Shown here: one piece after another, positions 51,332 through 60,679 of the stretch | Position numbering within the stretch: position 1 is the stretch's first letter | Layout: every line of letters begins with the position of its first letter | NCBI RefSeq assembly: GCF_014204545.1 | Contig: NZ_JACHLJ010000001.1 | Location: 1,302,001 to 1,366,000, forward strand | DNA: 64,000 nt | Direction of reading: 5' to 3' | Origin: Brevundimonas vesicularis | Lineage (GTDB): Bacteria; Pseudomonadota; Alphaproteobacteria; Caulobacterales; Caulobacteraceae | Position numbers and translations under genes: made by a program | The notes under the pieces: generated by a model | Databases searched by the model: none | What the model saw: the letters and a program-made list of their open reading frames with translations, nothing else | What the model was told of the DNA's origin: nothing

Positions 51332-52666
51332 TCACAGATTGTCGCGCAGCCAGCCCGCCACACGCCCAACAACATTGCCTCGATGGATCCGGGGCGCGTC
51401 GGCGGCTGTAATCTGACGCGCCATCAGCTTTCTTGCCGACACCGCCTCGCGCGGTCCGTAGGCAGCGCGGAGCAGAACGCCAGCGGTGGCGCAGAAGGCG
51501 GAGCCGGAGGCGGCATCGGCCAAATGTGGCGCCCGTTGGGGTTTTCCGAGGCGGACGGGACGGTCGAAGACACGCACCGCCAGCTCGCGCACGCCGTTCA
51601 GCTGGCTGGCCCCGCCGGTTAGGACGAGGCCCGCGCCGGGCTCCAGGCCGACACCTGCATTTTTCAGCCGATCACGGAGCAGTTCGAGGGTTTCCTCGAC
51701 GCGGGGAGCGATGACGGTCTTCAACATGGCGCGGGGGACGATGACGGGTCCGGCCGAGGCGTCTTCGCCGCGCGGCGGGGCCTCCAGCATTTCGCGGTCC
51801 TCGTTGGCGCTGGCCATGGCCGAGCCGTGAAGGGTCTTGAGCCGTTCGGCGCCGGCCTTGGACGTCGACAGACCGCGTGCGATGTCGGAGGTGACGTGGT
51901 CGCCGCCGACGTTCAGGCTTTCAATATGCAGCAGGGAGCGGCCGCCCCAGACGGCTGCGCTGGTCGAGCCGCCGCCCATGTCGATGCAGACGGCGCCCAG
52001 GTCCATCTCGTCTTCTTCCAGCGCGGCCAGAGACGAGACGACGGGTGCGGCGGCGACTCCTTGCAGGTCGAGGTGCGCCAACTCCAGGCAATGGCTGAGG
52101 GTCGTGAACACGTTCTCGGCCATCGAGACGACCAACAGATCAAGACCCAGCGAGCCGCCCCGCATCGAACGCGGATCATGCACGCCGCGCGCGCCATCGA
52201 CCGACCAGGCGATGGGCAGGACGTGGATCGGGCGGCGGTTGGGCAGGCGGATCTGGGCCAGGGCCATGCCGATGGCGCGCGCCAGATCGGCGTCGCCGAC
52301 CGGGTTGGCCCCCAGCGAGACGCGGGCCTGCACCCGGTGGCTTGCCATCTGGCCGATAGCCGTGGTGACGACGACGCCGGAAACCGGGCTCTGGGCCGCG
52401 CGCTCGGCGCGTTCGACCGCGTGGCCGATGGCCTGTGCGGCCTCGTCCATGTTGATGATGGCTCCGCCCCTCACACCCTTGGACTGGACGTGGCTGGCGC
52501 CCGCGACGCGGATGGTGCGGTCGGCATGACGGACGCCGTCCGGCTTCATGATGAAGCACGACACCTTGGATTGACCGATGTCCAGCGCGGCGACCACGGG
52601 CGCGCGACCGGCGCGAGGATCCATGCCCCGACCGTGATCATTCGCCGCGCCGCGTTGCTTGGTCAT
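51332..52666 (-). CDS. ftsA: Cell division protein FtsA
   Basis: Actin-like ATPase that tethers FtsZ to the membrane, 444 aa. ATP-binding motifs: VVAALDIGQSKVSCFI (phosphate 1), GAVCIDMGGGSTSAAVW (phosphate 2) and GLVLTGGASQLNGV (adenosine). The C-terminus RVAGWLRDNL is the amphipathic membrane-targeting helix. It starts 12 bp after ftsQ. In Caulobacter ftsZ follows it; here a TonB receptor gene and two intergenic regions intervene. Confidence 0.96.
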   Translation of the reverse strand: MTKQRGAANDHGRGMDPRAGRAPVVAALDIGQSKVSCFIMKPDGVRHADRTIRVAGASHVQSKGVRGGAIINMDEAAQAIGHAVERAERAAQSPVSGVVVTTAIGQMASHRVQARVSLGANPVGDADLARAIGMALAQIRLPNRRPIHVLPIAWSVDGARGVHDPRSMRGGSLGLDLLVVSMAENVFTTLSHCLELAHLDLQGVAAAPVVSSLAALEEDEMDLGAVCIDMGGGSTSAAVWGGRSLLHIESLNVGGDHVTSDIARGLSTSKAGAERLKTLHGSAMASANEDREMLEAPPRGEDASAGPVIVPRAMLKTVIAPRVEETLELLRDRLKNAGVGLEPGAGLVLTGGASQLNGVRELAVRVFDRPVRLGKPQRAPHLADAASGSAFCATAGVLLRAAYGPREAVSARKLMARQITAADAPRIHRGNVVGRVAGWLRDNL

Positions 52667-52678
52667 GTCCTACGGTCC

Positions 52679-53566
52679 TTAGGCGTCGCCGGCGGGTCGC
52701 ACGGCGACCTCGTCCGGGGTTCTGAGATCGACGCGGGCGAAACCCAGGTCGAGCAGGCGTTCGCGCTGGTCCAGCGCATCGAGGCGGATCAGGGCCGCCT
52801 CCTGTTCGGTGGCGGGAAGCTGGATCAGGCTGCCGTCCTTCAGGCGCAGGTCCCAGCGGCGCTCGTCCACGCGCACCAGGGCGTCCACCATCCCCATCAG
52901 TCGCGGGCGCTGGGCCAGCAGAGGCAGAATTTCGCCAGCCGCCACGTCCGCGCCCTTGCCCACGACAAGCGGCAGCGTCGGATAGCGACGCGCGTCGGCG
53001 CCGTCGATGACCTGGCCCCGATTGTCGATCACCTTGATCTGGCCGGCCTCCTGCCAGACGGCGAGGCGGTCGTGTTCCTTGACCTCGACGATCAGGGTGT
53101 CGGGCAACAGGCGCACCACGCGCGCCTCCTTGACCCAACCCACGCCCTGGACGCGCGTGCGAATGGCGTCCAGATCCAGGCTAGTGATCGGCTGACCGGA
53201 ATACAGACCCAGCGCGCGCTGAATCGCCGGCTCGGCCTCGGGTGAGGCGCCGGTGATGTGGACCCGCTTCAGCGTCAAGCCCATGCCGGCCGTCACATTA
53301 TCCAGGCCATGCGAAACCGAGGCGCCGATCCGCTCGGCGCGTGCGCCCGTGGCCAGAACTCCGACCAGCAGCAGCGCGCCGGCGCCCAGGGCGATCACGG
53401 CGGTGCGCGGCGAAATATCGACACGGCCGATGGCGGCCATCTTGCCGGGAACGGCGGACGCGTTCTGGGCCCCGCCGCGCGACCGTCCTCCGCCCTTGGA
53501 AGCCGAACCGCGCTGTGGAGCCTGACTAGAACCCTGTCGCCGACCGCCGCGAACTACCGCGGGCAT
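52679..53566 (-). CDS. ftsQ: Cell division protein FtsQ
   Basis: Single-pass inner-membrane protein of 295 aa connecting FtsB/FtsL to the divisome. A basic Gly/Ser-rich cytoplasmic tail, one TM helix at ~55-75 ([19 protein letters not shown]), then a POTRA domain ([43 protein letters not shown] in parts) and a beta domain ([14 protein letters not shown]). ATG 53566 lies within the ddl end (overlap 13 bp); 53587 would be a longer start. ftsA follows 12 bp after its stop. Confidence 0.93.
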   Translation of the reverse strand: MPAVVRGGRRQGSSQAPQRGSASKGGGRSRGGAQNASAVPGKMAAIGRVDISPRTAVIALGAGALLLVGVLATGARAERIGASVSHGLDNVTAGMGLTLKRVHITGASPEAEPAIQRALGLYSGQPITSLDLDAIRTRVQGVGWVKEARVVRLLPDTLIVEVKEHDRLAVWQEAGQIKVIDNRGQVIDGADARRYPTLPLVVGKGADVAAGEILPLLAQRPRLMGMVDALVRVDERRWDLRLKDGSLIQLPATEQEAALIRLDALDQRERLLDLGFARVDLRTPDEVAVRPAGDA

Positions 53567-54495
53567 GAGGCGTCCTCCACCATCCACCGAACCAGATCAT
53601 CATAGCTCATCCCGGTATGGGCGGCCTGCTCGGGCGCGAGCGAAGTCGGGGTCATGCCGGGCTGGGTATTGACCTCCAACAGGACCAGATCGTCCTTAAC
53701 ATCATCATAACGGAAGTCGGATCGCGACACGCCGCGGCACCCCATGGCCACGTGCGCCGCCTCGGCCTGACGCAGCGCCTGTTCGAACACATGCGTAGGC
53801 AGGACGGCCGGCAGGACGTGCACCGATCCGCCCGGCGCATACTTGGCCTCGTAATCGTAGAAGCCCTTGGTGGGGGTGATGTCCGTGACCGTCAGGGCGC
53901 GCGGCCCGGCCGGCTCGCCCAGCACGGTGACGCACAGCTCCTTACCGGCGATATAGGGCTCGACGACGACACGCTCGCCGTAAGCCCAACCTGGCTCGCC
54001 CACTTCGGCGACCGGCCGATTGGCACCCTCGCGCACCAGGAAGACGCCGACGGACGAGCCCTCGGCATTCGGCTTGACCACATAGGGCGGGTCGATGACG
54101 TGGCGGCTGGCGACTTCGTGACGATCGTAAAGACCACCGCCTGGCACCTTGATGCCAGCCGCCCGCAGCACGGCCTTGGACTTGTCCTTGTCCATCGCCA
54201 GGGCCGAGGCCAGCACGCCAGAATGGGTGTAGGGAATCCGCAGGGTCTCCAGCACGCCCTGAACGCAGCCGTCCTCGCCCCAGGCGCCGTGCAGGCAGTT
54301 CAGCACGACATCCGGCTTGATCAGGCCCGAAAGCACATTGGCCAGATCCCGCCCGGCATCCACGCGGCTGACGCGTACGCCCTGCCGCTCCAGCGCCAGC
54401 GCGCACTGCTCGCCCGACGAGAGGGACACCTCCCGCTCTGCGGAAAGGCCGCCCATCAGGACGGCGACGTGAAGATCTTTGAAAGCGCGGGCCAT
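53554..54495 (-). CDS. ddl: D-alanine-D-alanine ligase
   Basis: ATP-grasp enzyme, 313 aa, making D-Ala-D-Ala for peptidoglycan. [18 protein letters not shown] begins the fold; ATP-binding [17 protein letters not shown]; metal and loop motifs [14 protein letters not shown] [12 protein letters not shown] and [20 protein letters not shown]. Cytosolic. Start ATG 54495. It lies 77 bp after murB, and overlaps ftsQ at its 3' end. Confidence 0.95.
   Translation of the reverse strand: MARAFKDLHVAVLMGGLSAEREVSLSSGEQCALALERQGVRVSRVDAGRDLANVLSGLIKPDVVLNCLHGAWGEDGCVQGVLETLRIPYTHSGVLASALAMDKDKSKAVLRAAGIKVPGGGLYDRHEVASRHVIDPPYVVKPNAEGSSVGVFLVREGANRPVAEVGEPGWAYGERVVVEPYIAGKELCVTVLGEPAGPRALTVTDITPTKGFYDYEAKYAPGGSVHVLPAVLPTHVFEQALRQAEAAHVAMGCRGVSRSDFRYDDVKDDLVLLEVNTQPGMTPTSLAPEQAAHTGMSYDDLVRWMVEDASCPR
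53696..53710 (-). promoter_or_regulatory. Possible CtrA site inside ddl, upstream of ftsQ
   Basis: TTAT-GATGATG-TTAA on the minus strand matches the CtrA consensus with one change. It lies ~130 bp upstream of the ftsQ start, within the 3' end of ddl. Caulobacter ftsQA has a CtrA-activated promoter upstream of ftsQ, so position is suggestive. Constraint from coding sequence weakens the case. Confidence 0.3.
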
Positions 54496-54572
54496 GGCGC
54501 CTTGGATTGGGGCCTACATGTTTAACAGGCCGTCAACCATTGGCGACCGCCGACCATTTTTGCGCGGGATTT

Positions 54573-55475
54573 TTATCCCGCTCGGCCGATCCGCTTGATT
54601 TCCCACTCCAGCTGAACGCCGGTCTTGGCCAGCACATCCGCGCGAACCGCCTCGCCCAGGCCTTCGATGTCGGCGGCTGTCCCCTCGCCGGGATTGATCA
54701 TGAAGTTGGAGTGCAGTTCGCTGAACTTGGCCCCACCCCCGGTTTCGGCGTGCAGTTTGCCGCGCCAGCCGGCCTCGTCCACCAGCTTCCACGACGAATG
54801 GCCCTCGGGATTCTTGAACGTCGAGCCGCCCGTCTTCTCACGGATGGGCTGGGTTGTTTCGCGACGGCTGGTGATCTCGGAGATCCGGGCCGCCACCGCC
54901 TCGGGTTCGTCGGCCGTGCCGCGATAGGTCGCCTCGATCCAAATGATGTCGGCCGGCGCCTGGGAATGGCGATAGGTGTAACCGAAGTCGGCCAGAGCGT
55001 AATCGACCCGCTCGCCCGCCCGCGTCAGGCCCCAGGCCGACACCAGCACGTCCTGGGTCTCGGAGCCATAGCAACCGGCGTTCATGGTCAGGGCGCCGCC
55101 GATCGTGCCCGGAATGCCGGCGTAGAATTCCAGCCCGGCGATTCCCGCCTTGGCGCTGGCCTTGGCCACCATGGAGTCCAGCGCGCCCGCGCCGGCAGTG
55201 ATCGTGTCGCCGTCTGTCGTGATCTGCGCCCACGGGCGGCCCGCCAGGCGGATCACCACCCCCTCGACCCCGCCGTCACGGACGATGACGTTCGATCCGA
55301 CGCCCAGAACCGTCACCGGCACGGCCGGGTCCAAGGCCTTCAGGAAGTCCGCCAGATCCTCGGCGTCCGCCGGAATGAACAGGGCCTCGGCCGAACCGCC
55401 CACCCGAAACCAGGTATAGGGCGCCAGCGGCTCATTCCGCAGCAGCTTGCCGCGCACTTCGGGCAAATCGATCAC
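54573..55475 (-). CDS. murB: UDP-N-acetylenolpyruvoylglucosamine reductase
   Basis: FAD-dependent reductase making UDP-MurNAc, 300 aa. Visible motifs: [37 protein letters not shown] and [21 protein letters not shown] (FAD and catalytic region); [20 protein letters not shown] near the C-terminus. This is a type I MurB. Its ATG overlaps murC by 4 bases. A small hairpin (GCGGGAT/ATCCCGC, 54564-54581) straddles its stop codon but lacks a U-tract. Confidence 0.95.
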   Translation of the reverse strand: MIDLPEVRGKLLRNEPLAPYTWFRVGGSAEALFIPADAEDLADFLKALDPAVPVTVLGVGSNVIVRDGGVEGVVIRLAGRPWAQITTDGDTITAGAGALDSMVAKASAKAGIAGLEFYAGIPGTIGGALTMNAGCYGSETQDVLVSAWGLTRAGERVDYALADFGYTYRHSQAPADIIWIEATYRGTADEPEAVAARISEITSRRETTQPIREKTGGSTFKNPEGHSSWKLVDEAGWRGKLHAETGGGAKFSELHSNFMINPGEGTAADIEGLGEAVRADVLAKTGVQLEWEIKRIGRAG

Positions 55476-56884
55476 GCCAGAGTCTCCAGCTGCGCCGGCA
55501 GGCCATAGGCCCAGCTGGTGATATCGCCGGCGCCCAGCAGCACGACGACGTCGCCGGATTTGGCCTCATCCTTGATCAGGCGTGGCAGGACGGCGGCGTT
55601 CTCCAGGGCCTGGACGTGACGATGGCCATAGCGGCGCACTCCGTCGGCCAAGGCGTGCTTGTCCACGCCTTCGATCGGTTGTTCGCCGGCGGGATAGACG
55701 TCGGCGACGATCACGCTGTCGGCGTCCGAGAAGCAGGTCGAGAATTCGTCCATCAGGTCGCGCAGGCGCGTGTAGCGGTGCGGCTGAACCACGGCGATGA
55801 CCCGTCCGTCCGTCACCTGGCGCGCGGCCTTCAGCACGGCGGCGATCTCGACCGGGTGGTGGCCGTAGTCGTCGACGATGCGAACGCCGCCCACGACGCC
55901 CGTGGTGGTGAAGCGCCGCTTGACCCCGCCAAAGCCGGCAAGGCCGGTGCGGATCGCGTCGTCCGACACATCCAGCTCGCGCGCCACGGCGATCGCGGCC
56001 AAGGCGTTCGACACATTGTGCCAGCCGGCCATCGGCAGATGAACGCCCGAGATCACATGGGTTTCGCCATTCTGGATGACCACGTCGAAGCGGCAGCCGT
56101 CCGGCCCCATCTCGACATTGTCGGCCCGCACCATGGCCTGCGGATTGACGCCGTAGGTCACCAGCCGCCTGTTATCGATGGCCGCGACCAGCTTCTGCAC
56201 TTCGGGATGATCCAGGCAGACAGCGGCGAACCCGTAAAAGGGGATGTTCTCGACGAAATCTACGAACGCCTTCCGCACCCCGTCGAAGTCGCCGTAGTGG
56301 TCCAGATGTTCTGGGTCGATGTTGGTGACGATGGCCACCGTCGACTTCAGGCGCAGGAAGCTGCCGTCCGACTCGTCCGCCTCCACCACGATCCAGTCGC
56401 CGTCCCCGACCTTGGCGTTGGTGCCATAGGCGTTGATGATGCCGCCGTTGACCACTGTGGGATCCAGGCCCGCCGCATCCAGCAGGGCCGCCACCATAGA
56501 GGTCGTCGTCGTCTTGCCGTGCGTACCGCCCACCGCAATCGAGAACTGCAGCCGCATCAGCTCGGCCAGCATCTCGGCCCGGCGCACCAGCGGGATGCGG
56601 CGCTCTCGAGCCGCCTTCATCTCGGGATTGTCGGTCTTGACCGCCGTCGAATAGACCACCGCCGAAACGCCCTCGCCTACATGGGCGGCGTCGTGGCCGA
56701 TGAAGATCTTGGCGCCAAGCTGTTCCAGTCGCTCGGTATTGGCGCTCGCCTTGGCGTCAGAGCCCTGCACCGAATAGCCGATCTTCAGCATGATCTCGGC
56801 GATGCCGCTCATGCCGATGCCGCCGATGCCGACGAAATGAACAGGACCGAGGTCGAACGGGACGGGGCGAAGGCGTGCGATCAT
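55472..56884 (-). CDS. murC: UDP-N-acetylmuramate-L-alanine ligase
   Basis: Mur ligase adding L-Ala to UDP-MurNAc; about 470 aa. [18 protein letters not shown] (UDP-binding start), [21 protein letters not shown] (ATP P-loop), [17 protein letters not shown] region at [17 protein letters not shown], and [18 protein letters not shown] near the C-terminus. ATG 56884 used; the longer frame to 56932 adds Arg-rich non-homologous residues. The usual upstream neighbours murG and ftsW are absent; the next gene is a divergent catalase, so the division cluster ends here. Confidence 0.96.
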   Translation of the reverse strand: MIARLRPVPFDLGPVHFVGIGGIGMSGIAEIMLKIGYSVQGSDAKASANTERLEQLGAKIFIGHDAAHVGEGVSAVVYSTAVKTDNPEMKAARERRIPLVRRAEMLAELMRLQFSIAVGGTHGKTTTTSMVAALLDAAGLDPTVVNGGIINAYGTNAKVGDGDWIVVEADESDGSFLRLKSTVAIVTNIDPEHLDHYGDFDGVRKAFVDFVENIPFYGFAAVCLDHPEVQKLVAAIDNRRLVTYGVNPQAMVRADNVEMGPDGCRFDVVIQNGETHVISGVHLPMAGWHNVSNALAAIAVARELDVSDDAIRTGLAGFGGVKRRFTTTGVVGGVRIVDDYGHHPVEIAAVLKAARQVTDGRVIAVVQPHRYTRLRDLMDEFSTCFSDADSVIVADVYPAGEQPIEGVDKHALADGVRRYGHRHVQALENAAVLPRLIKDEAKSGDVVVLLGAGDITSWAYGLPAQLETLA

Positions 56885-57066
56885 TTTCGCCTCATAAACG
56901 CCGCCTCGCCTCCTGCGAAGGGCGCGCCGCATACGGAGCGAACTTTTCTAAGGACGATCTGGCGCAGCTGTGCGCGAACTCGCACAGAACCATTGCGCCT
57001 CCACCGAGTTGTCTTCGGGAACGCGCGCGGCTCCCGCTTGCGCCGCTTCTCCAAAGGAATTCCAAG

Positions 57067-59154
57067 ATGGCCAAGAACTCAAAGCCGGTCGGCGCGCCGA
57101 CAATCGGCAACGCCGGCGAAGTGCACCAGACCGCCTCGACGCCTGAGCCCCGCCTGACCACCAATCACGGCACGCCGATCAGCGACAATCAGAATTCGCT
57201 CAAGGCCGGCCCGCGCGGCTCGACCCTGCTGGAAGACTTCATCCTTCGCGAAAAGATCCAGCATTTCGACCACGAGCGTATCCCGGAGCGGATCGTCCAT
57301 GCCCGCGGCTCGGCCGCCCACGGCTTCTTCGAACTGACCGACAGTCTGTCGGACTTCACCACCGCCAAAATCCTGACCGAGGTCGGCAAGAAAACCGAGC
57401 TGTTCACCCGTTTCTCGACCGTCGCCGGCGGCGCGGGGTCTGTTGATACGCCGCGCGACGTGCGCGGCTTTGCGGTCAAATTCTATACGACCGAGGGCAA
57501 CTGGGATCTGGTCGGCAACAACATCCCCGTCTTCTTCATCCAGGACGCGATCAAGTTCCCGGACCTGATCCATTCGGTGAAGATGGAGGCCGATAAAGGC
57601 TATCCTCAAGCGGCCAGCGCTCACGATACCTTCTGGGATTTCATCGGCCTGATGCCCGAGAGCATGCATATGGTCATGTGGGCCATGTCCGACCGCGGCA
57701 TCCCGCGCAGCCTTCGCATGATGGAGGGTTTCGGCGTCAACACCTTCCGGCTGATCAACGCCGAAGGCGAGGCGACCCTGGTCAAGTTCCACTGGCGGCC
57801 CAAGCTGGGCACGCAATCCACCTGCTGGGACGAGGCGGTCAAGATCGCCGGCGCCGACCCCGATTATCACCGTCGCGACTTGTATGAGGCCATCGATCAG
57901 GGCGACTTCCCCGAATGGGAGTTCGGCGTGCAGCTTTTCACCCAGGAACAGGCCGACGCCCTGCCCTTCGACATCCTGGACGCCACCAAGCTGGTGCCGG
58001 AAGAAGACTATCCGATCCGCGTGATCGGCCGCATGGTGCTGGATCGCAACCCCGATAACTTCTTCGCCGAGACCGAACAGGTCGCCTTCCTGCCGACCAA
58101 CATCGTGCCGGGCATCGACTTTTCGGAAGACCCGCTGCTGCAAGGGCGGCTGTTCTCCTATCAGGACACCCAACTCTCGCGTCTGGGCACGGTCAACTTC
58201 CACCAGATCCCGATCAACCAGGCCAAGGGCTGCCCCTTCCAGAACTTCCAGCGCGACGGGCATATGCAGATGGCTGTGCCCAAGGGCCGCGCCAACTATG
58301 AGCCCAACAGCCTGTCCGAGGCGGGCGAGGACGGCGGCCCGCGTGAAGATCCCAAGGGCGGTTTCCGCACCGCGCCCATCCCGGTCGAGGGCGGAAAGGT
58401 CCGGCTGCGCGCCGAAAGCTTCGCCGATCACTACAGCCAGGCGCGGCTGTTTTTCCGCTCCCAGACCGAGATCGAACAGGCCCACCTGGCCAGCGCCATC
58501 GTCTTCGAACTGTCCAAGGTGTCGCTCGCCCACGTTCGCGAGCGTGTTCTGGCCAATCTGCAGAACGTCGATGAGACCCTGGCCCAGCGTGTCGCAGACG
58601 GCCTGAACCTGCCCCTGCCCAAGGCGTCGGACCCCGGTGTGGCGCCCATCGATCTGGACGCCTCGCCTGCCCTGCGCATCGTCGGCAAATATCCCGACAC
58701 CCTGAAAGGCCGAAAGGTCGCCATTCTGGTCGCCGACGGTTCGGACGGCGCCGTCGTCGATGCGGTGAAGGCGGCGGTTGAAGGCGACGGCGGCTCAGTC
58801 TTCATCGTCGCACCCAAGATCGGCGGCGCCAAGCTGAAGGGCGGCAAGAATTTGGCGGCAGATGGTCAGCTGGCCGGCAGCCCGTCGGTCCTGTTTGACG
58901 CCGTGGCGATCGTTTTGTCCCAGGACGGCTGCGCCCAGATGCTGAACGAAGGCGCGGCAGTCGATTTCGCCAAAGACGCCTTCGGTCACCTTAAGGCCAT
59001 CGGCCACACGCCCGAGGCCCAGCCCCTGCTCGACAAGGCGGGCATCGAGGCTGACGCCGGCGTGATCGAGCTGTCCAAGAACGCCGAAAGCTTCCTCGCC
59101 CCCGCCCGCACCCGCCAATGGGATCGCGAGCCCAAGGTGAGAATGCTGGCCTAA
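57067..59154 (+). CDS. katE: Large-subunit (HPII-type) monofunctional catalase
   Basis: Clade 2 catalase of 695 aa breaking down hydrogen peroxide. Core: GPTLLEDFxxREK-type start [13 protein letters not shown], distal His in [15 protein letters not shown], Asn in [18 protein letters not shown], heme-ligand Tyr in [15 protein letters not shown]. The last ~150 residues form the DJ-1/PfpI-like domain typical of large-subunit catalases ([20 protein letters not shown]). No signal peptide. Start ATG 57067 with AGGA upstream; the open frame to 56875 overlaps murC's promoter region and is rejected. Followed by a strong terminator. I see no EcfG consensus in its upstream 180 bp. Confidence 0.96.
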   Translation: MAKNSKPVGAPTIGNAGEVHQTASTPEPRLTTNHGTPISDNQNSLKAGPRGSTLLEDFILREKIQHFDHERIPERIVHARGSAAHGFFELTDSLSDFTTAKILTEVGKKTELFTRFSTVAGGAGSVDTPRDVRGFAVKFYTTEGNWDLVGNNIPVFFIQDAIKFPDLIHSVKMEADKGYPQAASAHDTFWDFIGLMPESMHMVMWAMSDRGIPRSLRMMEGFGVNTFRLINAEGEATLVKFHWRPKLGTQSTCWDEAVKIAGADPDYHRRDLYEAIDQGDFPEWEFGVQLFTQEQADALPFDILDATKLVPEEDYPIRVIGRMVLDRNPDNFFAETEQVAFLPTNIVPGIDFSEDPLLQGRLFSYQDTQLSRLGTVNFHQIPINQAKGCPFQNFQRDGHMQMAVPKGRANYEPNSLSEAGEDGGPREDPKGGFRTAPIPVEGGKVRLRAESFADHYSQARLFFRSQTEIEQAHLASAIVFELSKVSLAHVRERVLANLQNVDETLAQRVADGLNLPLPKASDPGVAPIDLDASPALRIVGKYPDTLKGRKVAILVADGSDGAVVDAVKAAVEGDGGSVFIVAPKIGGAKLKGGKNLAADGQLAGSPSVLFDAVAIVLSQDGCAQMLNEGAAVDFAKDAFGHLKAIGHTPEAQPLLDKAGIEADAGVIELSKNAESFLAPARTRQWDREPKVRMLA

Positions 59155-59179
59155 CCGCAGATAATTTGATCAGAACGAT

Positions 59180-59216
59180 AAAAGGGCCGGGCGATGCATC
59201 GCCCGGCCCTTTTTTT
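59180..59216. terminator. Bidirectional terminator between katE and the efflux operon
   Basis: A perfect 13-bp-arm palindrome (GGGCCGGGCGATG / CATCGCCCGGCCC) at 59184-59209 is flanked by AAAA on the left and seven T on the right, the form of a rho-independent terminator active in both directions. It ends katE (+) and the efflux operon (-), which converge here. Confidence 0.92.
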
Positions 59217-59233
59217 CCAGCATCGCGATGCGA

Positions 59234-60679
59234 TCAGCTGTCGGCTTGCCAGCCGCCGGCCAGGGCGCGGAACAGGGCGATCTGGTAGGTCGTGACCAAG
59301 GCGTCGGACTGAGCGAGAGCGGCGTCCGCCGACGCTTGGGTGCGTTCGGCGTCCAGCACCAGGAGGAAGCTGTCGGCGCCGGCGTTGAAGCGTAAGCGCG
59401 ACAGGTCGGCGGCGCGGGCGGCCTGGTCCCTGGCTTCGGTCAGGGCCGCACGGCGGTCCAGTTCGTTCGCGTAGTTGCTGAGCGCCGTCTCGGTTTCCTG
59501 AAGCGCCGTCAGCACCGTCTGGTCGAAGTTGGCGAGCGCCGCGTCCGAACGGGCGCCGGCGGCCTTGATCTGAGCGCGGGCGGCGAAGACGTTGGGGAAG
59601 GACCAACTGATCAGCGGACCGAAGCTGAAGCGGAAGTTCTGGTCGTCGCCCAGTCCACCCGAGTCCAGCGCGGTGGAGCCGAACGATCCGCCCAGGCTGA
59701 TCTGCGGAAACAGGTTGGCGGTCGCCACATTGACGCGCGCGGCGGCGGCGGCCAGTTCGGCCTCGGCCTGGCGCACATCGGGACGGCGGGCCAGAAGCGC
59801 CGCACCATCGCCAACCGGGATCGGCTGGTTGAGCTGGGGCGGACGCACGCAGGCGGCGGCGGCCTGGCTGGCCTCGGCCGGGGTGCGCCCGGTCAGGGTC
59901 GCCAGGCGGAACAGCGCCTCGTTACGGGCCGCGCGCAGGGTCGGCAGGGTCGCCGCCGTCTGGGCCAGGGCCGCGCGGGCGCTGGCCACGTCCAGCCCCG
60001 TGCCCGCCCCGCCGTCGAGGAGGGTCTGGGTCAGATTGGCGGTGTTGCGTTGCAGCTCCAACGTCCGTTCGGCCACCGCGATCTGCGCATTGGCCGAGCA
60101 GGTGTCGGCATAGGCGCGCGTCGTTTCGGCCGCGACCGTCACCTGGACCGTGGCCAGGGCGGCCTCCGCGGCGCGGGCGTCGGCGCGGGCGGCGCGGATG
60201 GTGGATTCCACCCGTCCGAACAGATCGACCTCATAGGCCGCCTGAACGCCGACGTCATAGGTGTCGATCTCGGGCGCATCCTGCCCGGCGGGCAGGCCCT
60301 GGACCGTGGCGGCCGACGCGCGACTGCGCTGGGCCTGAGCGCTGGTCGTCGTGGTCGGGAAACGGCCGACGCGGGCCTCCGACAGCGACGCCCGGACCGC
60401 GCGCAGATTGGCGAAGGCGGCCTCGAGCTGGTTGTTTTCGGCGAAGGCCTGCTGGATCAAGGCATCCAGCGTGGGGTCTTCATACAGCCGCCACCAGTCG
60501 TCGCGTGCAGCAGCGGTCGAGACGGTGGGGCTGGCCGAGCCGACGAAGGCGCCCGTGCCGGCGACGGGCAGGTCGGCGACGGGCGCCTTGGGCCCGACCG
60601 CGCAGGCGGTCAGCAGGGCGCCAGAAGCCGTCAATTGGGCTGCGGCGGTCAGGAAGCTGAGGGTCTTGTTGCGGGTCAT
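59234..60679 (-). CDS. RND efflux outer-membrane channel (OprM/NodT family lipoprotein)
   Basis: TolC-like channel of 481 aa. Lipobox LLTAC gives lipidated C26. Two repeats of the outer-membrane-efflux-protein fold: NNQLEAAFANLRAVRASLSEAR and RPDVRQAEAELAAAAARVNVATANLFPQISLGGS (in parts), the latter a strong NodT/OprM motif. The C-terminal helical region is Ala/Gln-rich. Its ATG overlaps the stop of the RND pump by one base, so it is the last gene of the operon. Substrate unknown. Confidence 0.93.
   Translation of the reverse strand: MTRNKTLSFLTAAAQLTASGALLTACAVGPKAPVADLPVAGTGAFVGSASPTVSTAAARDDWWRLYEDPTLDALIQQAFAENNQLEAAFANLRAVRASLSEARVGRFPTTTTSAQAQRSRASAATVQGLPAGQDAPEIDTYDVGVQAAYEVDLFGRVESTIRAARADARAAEAALATVQVTVAAETTRAYADTCSANAQIAVAERTLELQRNTANLTQTLLDGGAGTGLDVASARAALAQTAATLPTLRAARNEALFRLATLTGRTPAEASQAAAACVRPPQLNQPIPVGDGAALLARRPDVRQAEAELAAAAARVNVATANLFPQISLGGSFGSTALDSGGLGDDQNFRFSFGPLISWSFPNVFAARAQIKAAGARSDAALANFDQTVLTALQETETALSNYANELDRRAALTEARDQAARAADLSRLRFNAGADSFLLVLDAERTQASADAALAQSDALVTTYQIALFRALAGGWQADS

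Noticed and set aside
56885..57066. EcfG promoter for katE.
   Set aside because: A GGAAC occurs upstream, but no CGTT stands 16 or 17 bases downstream of it.
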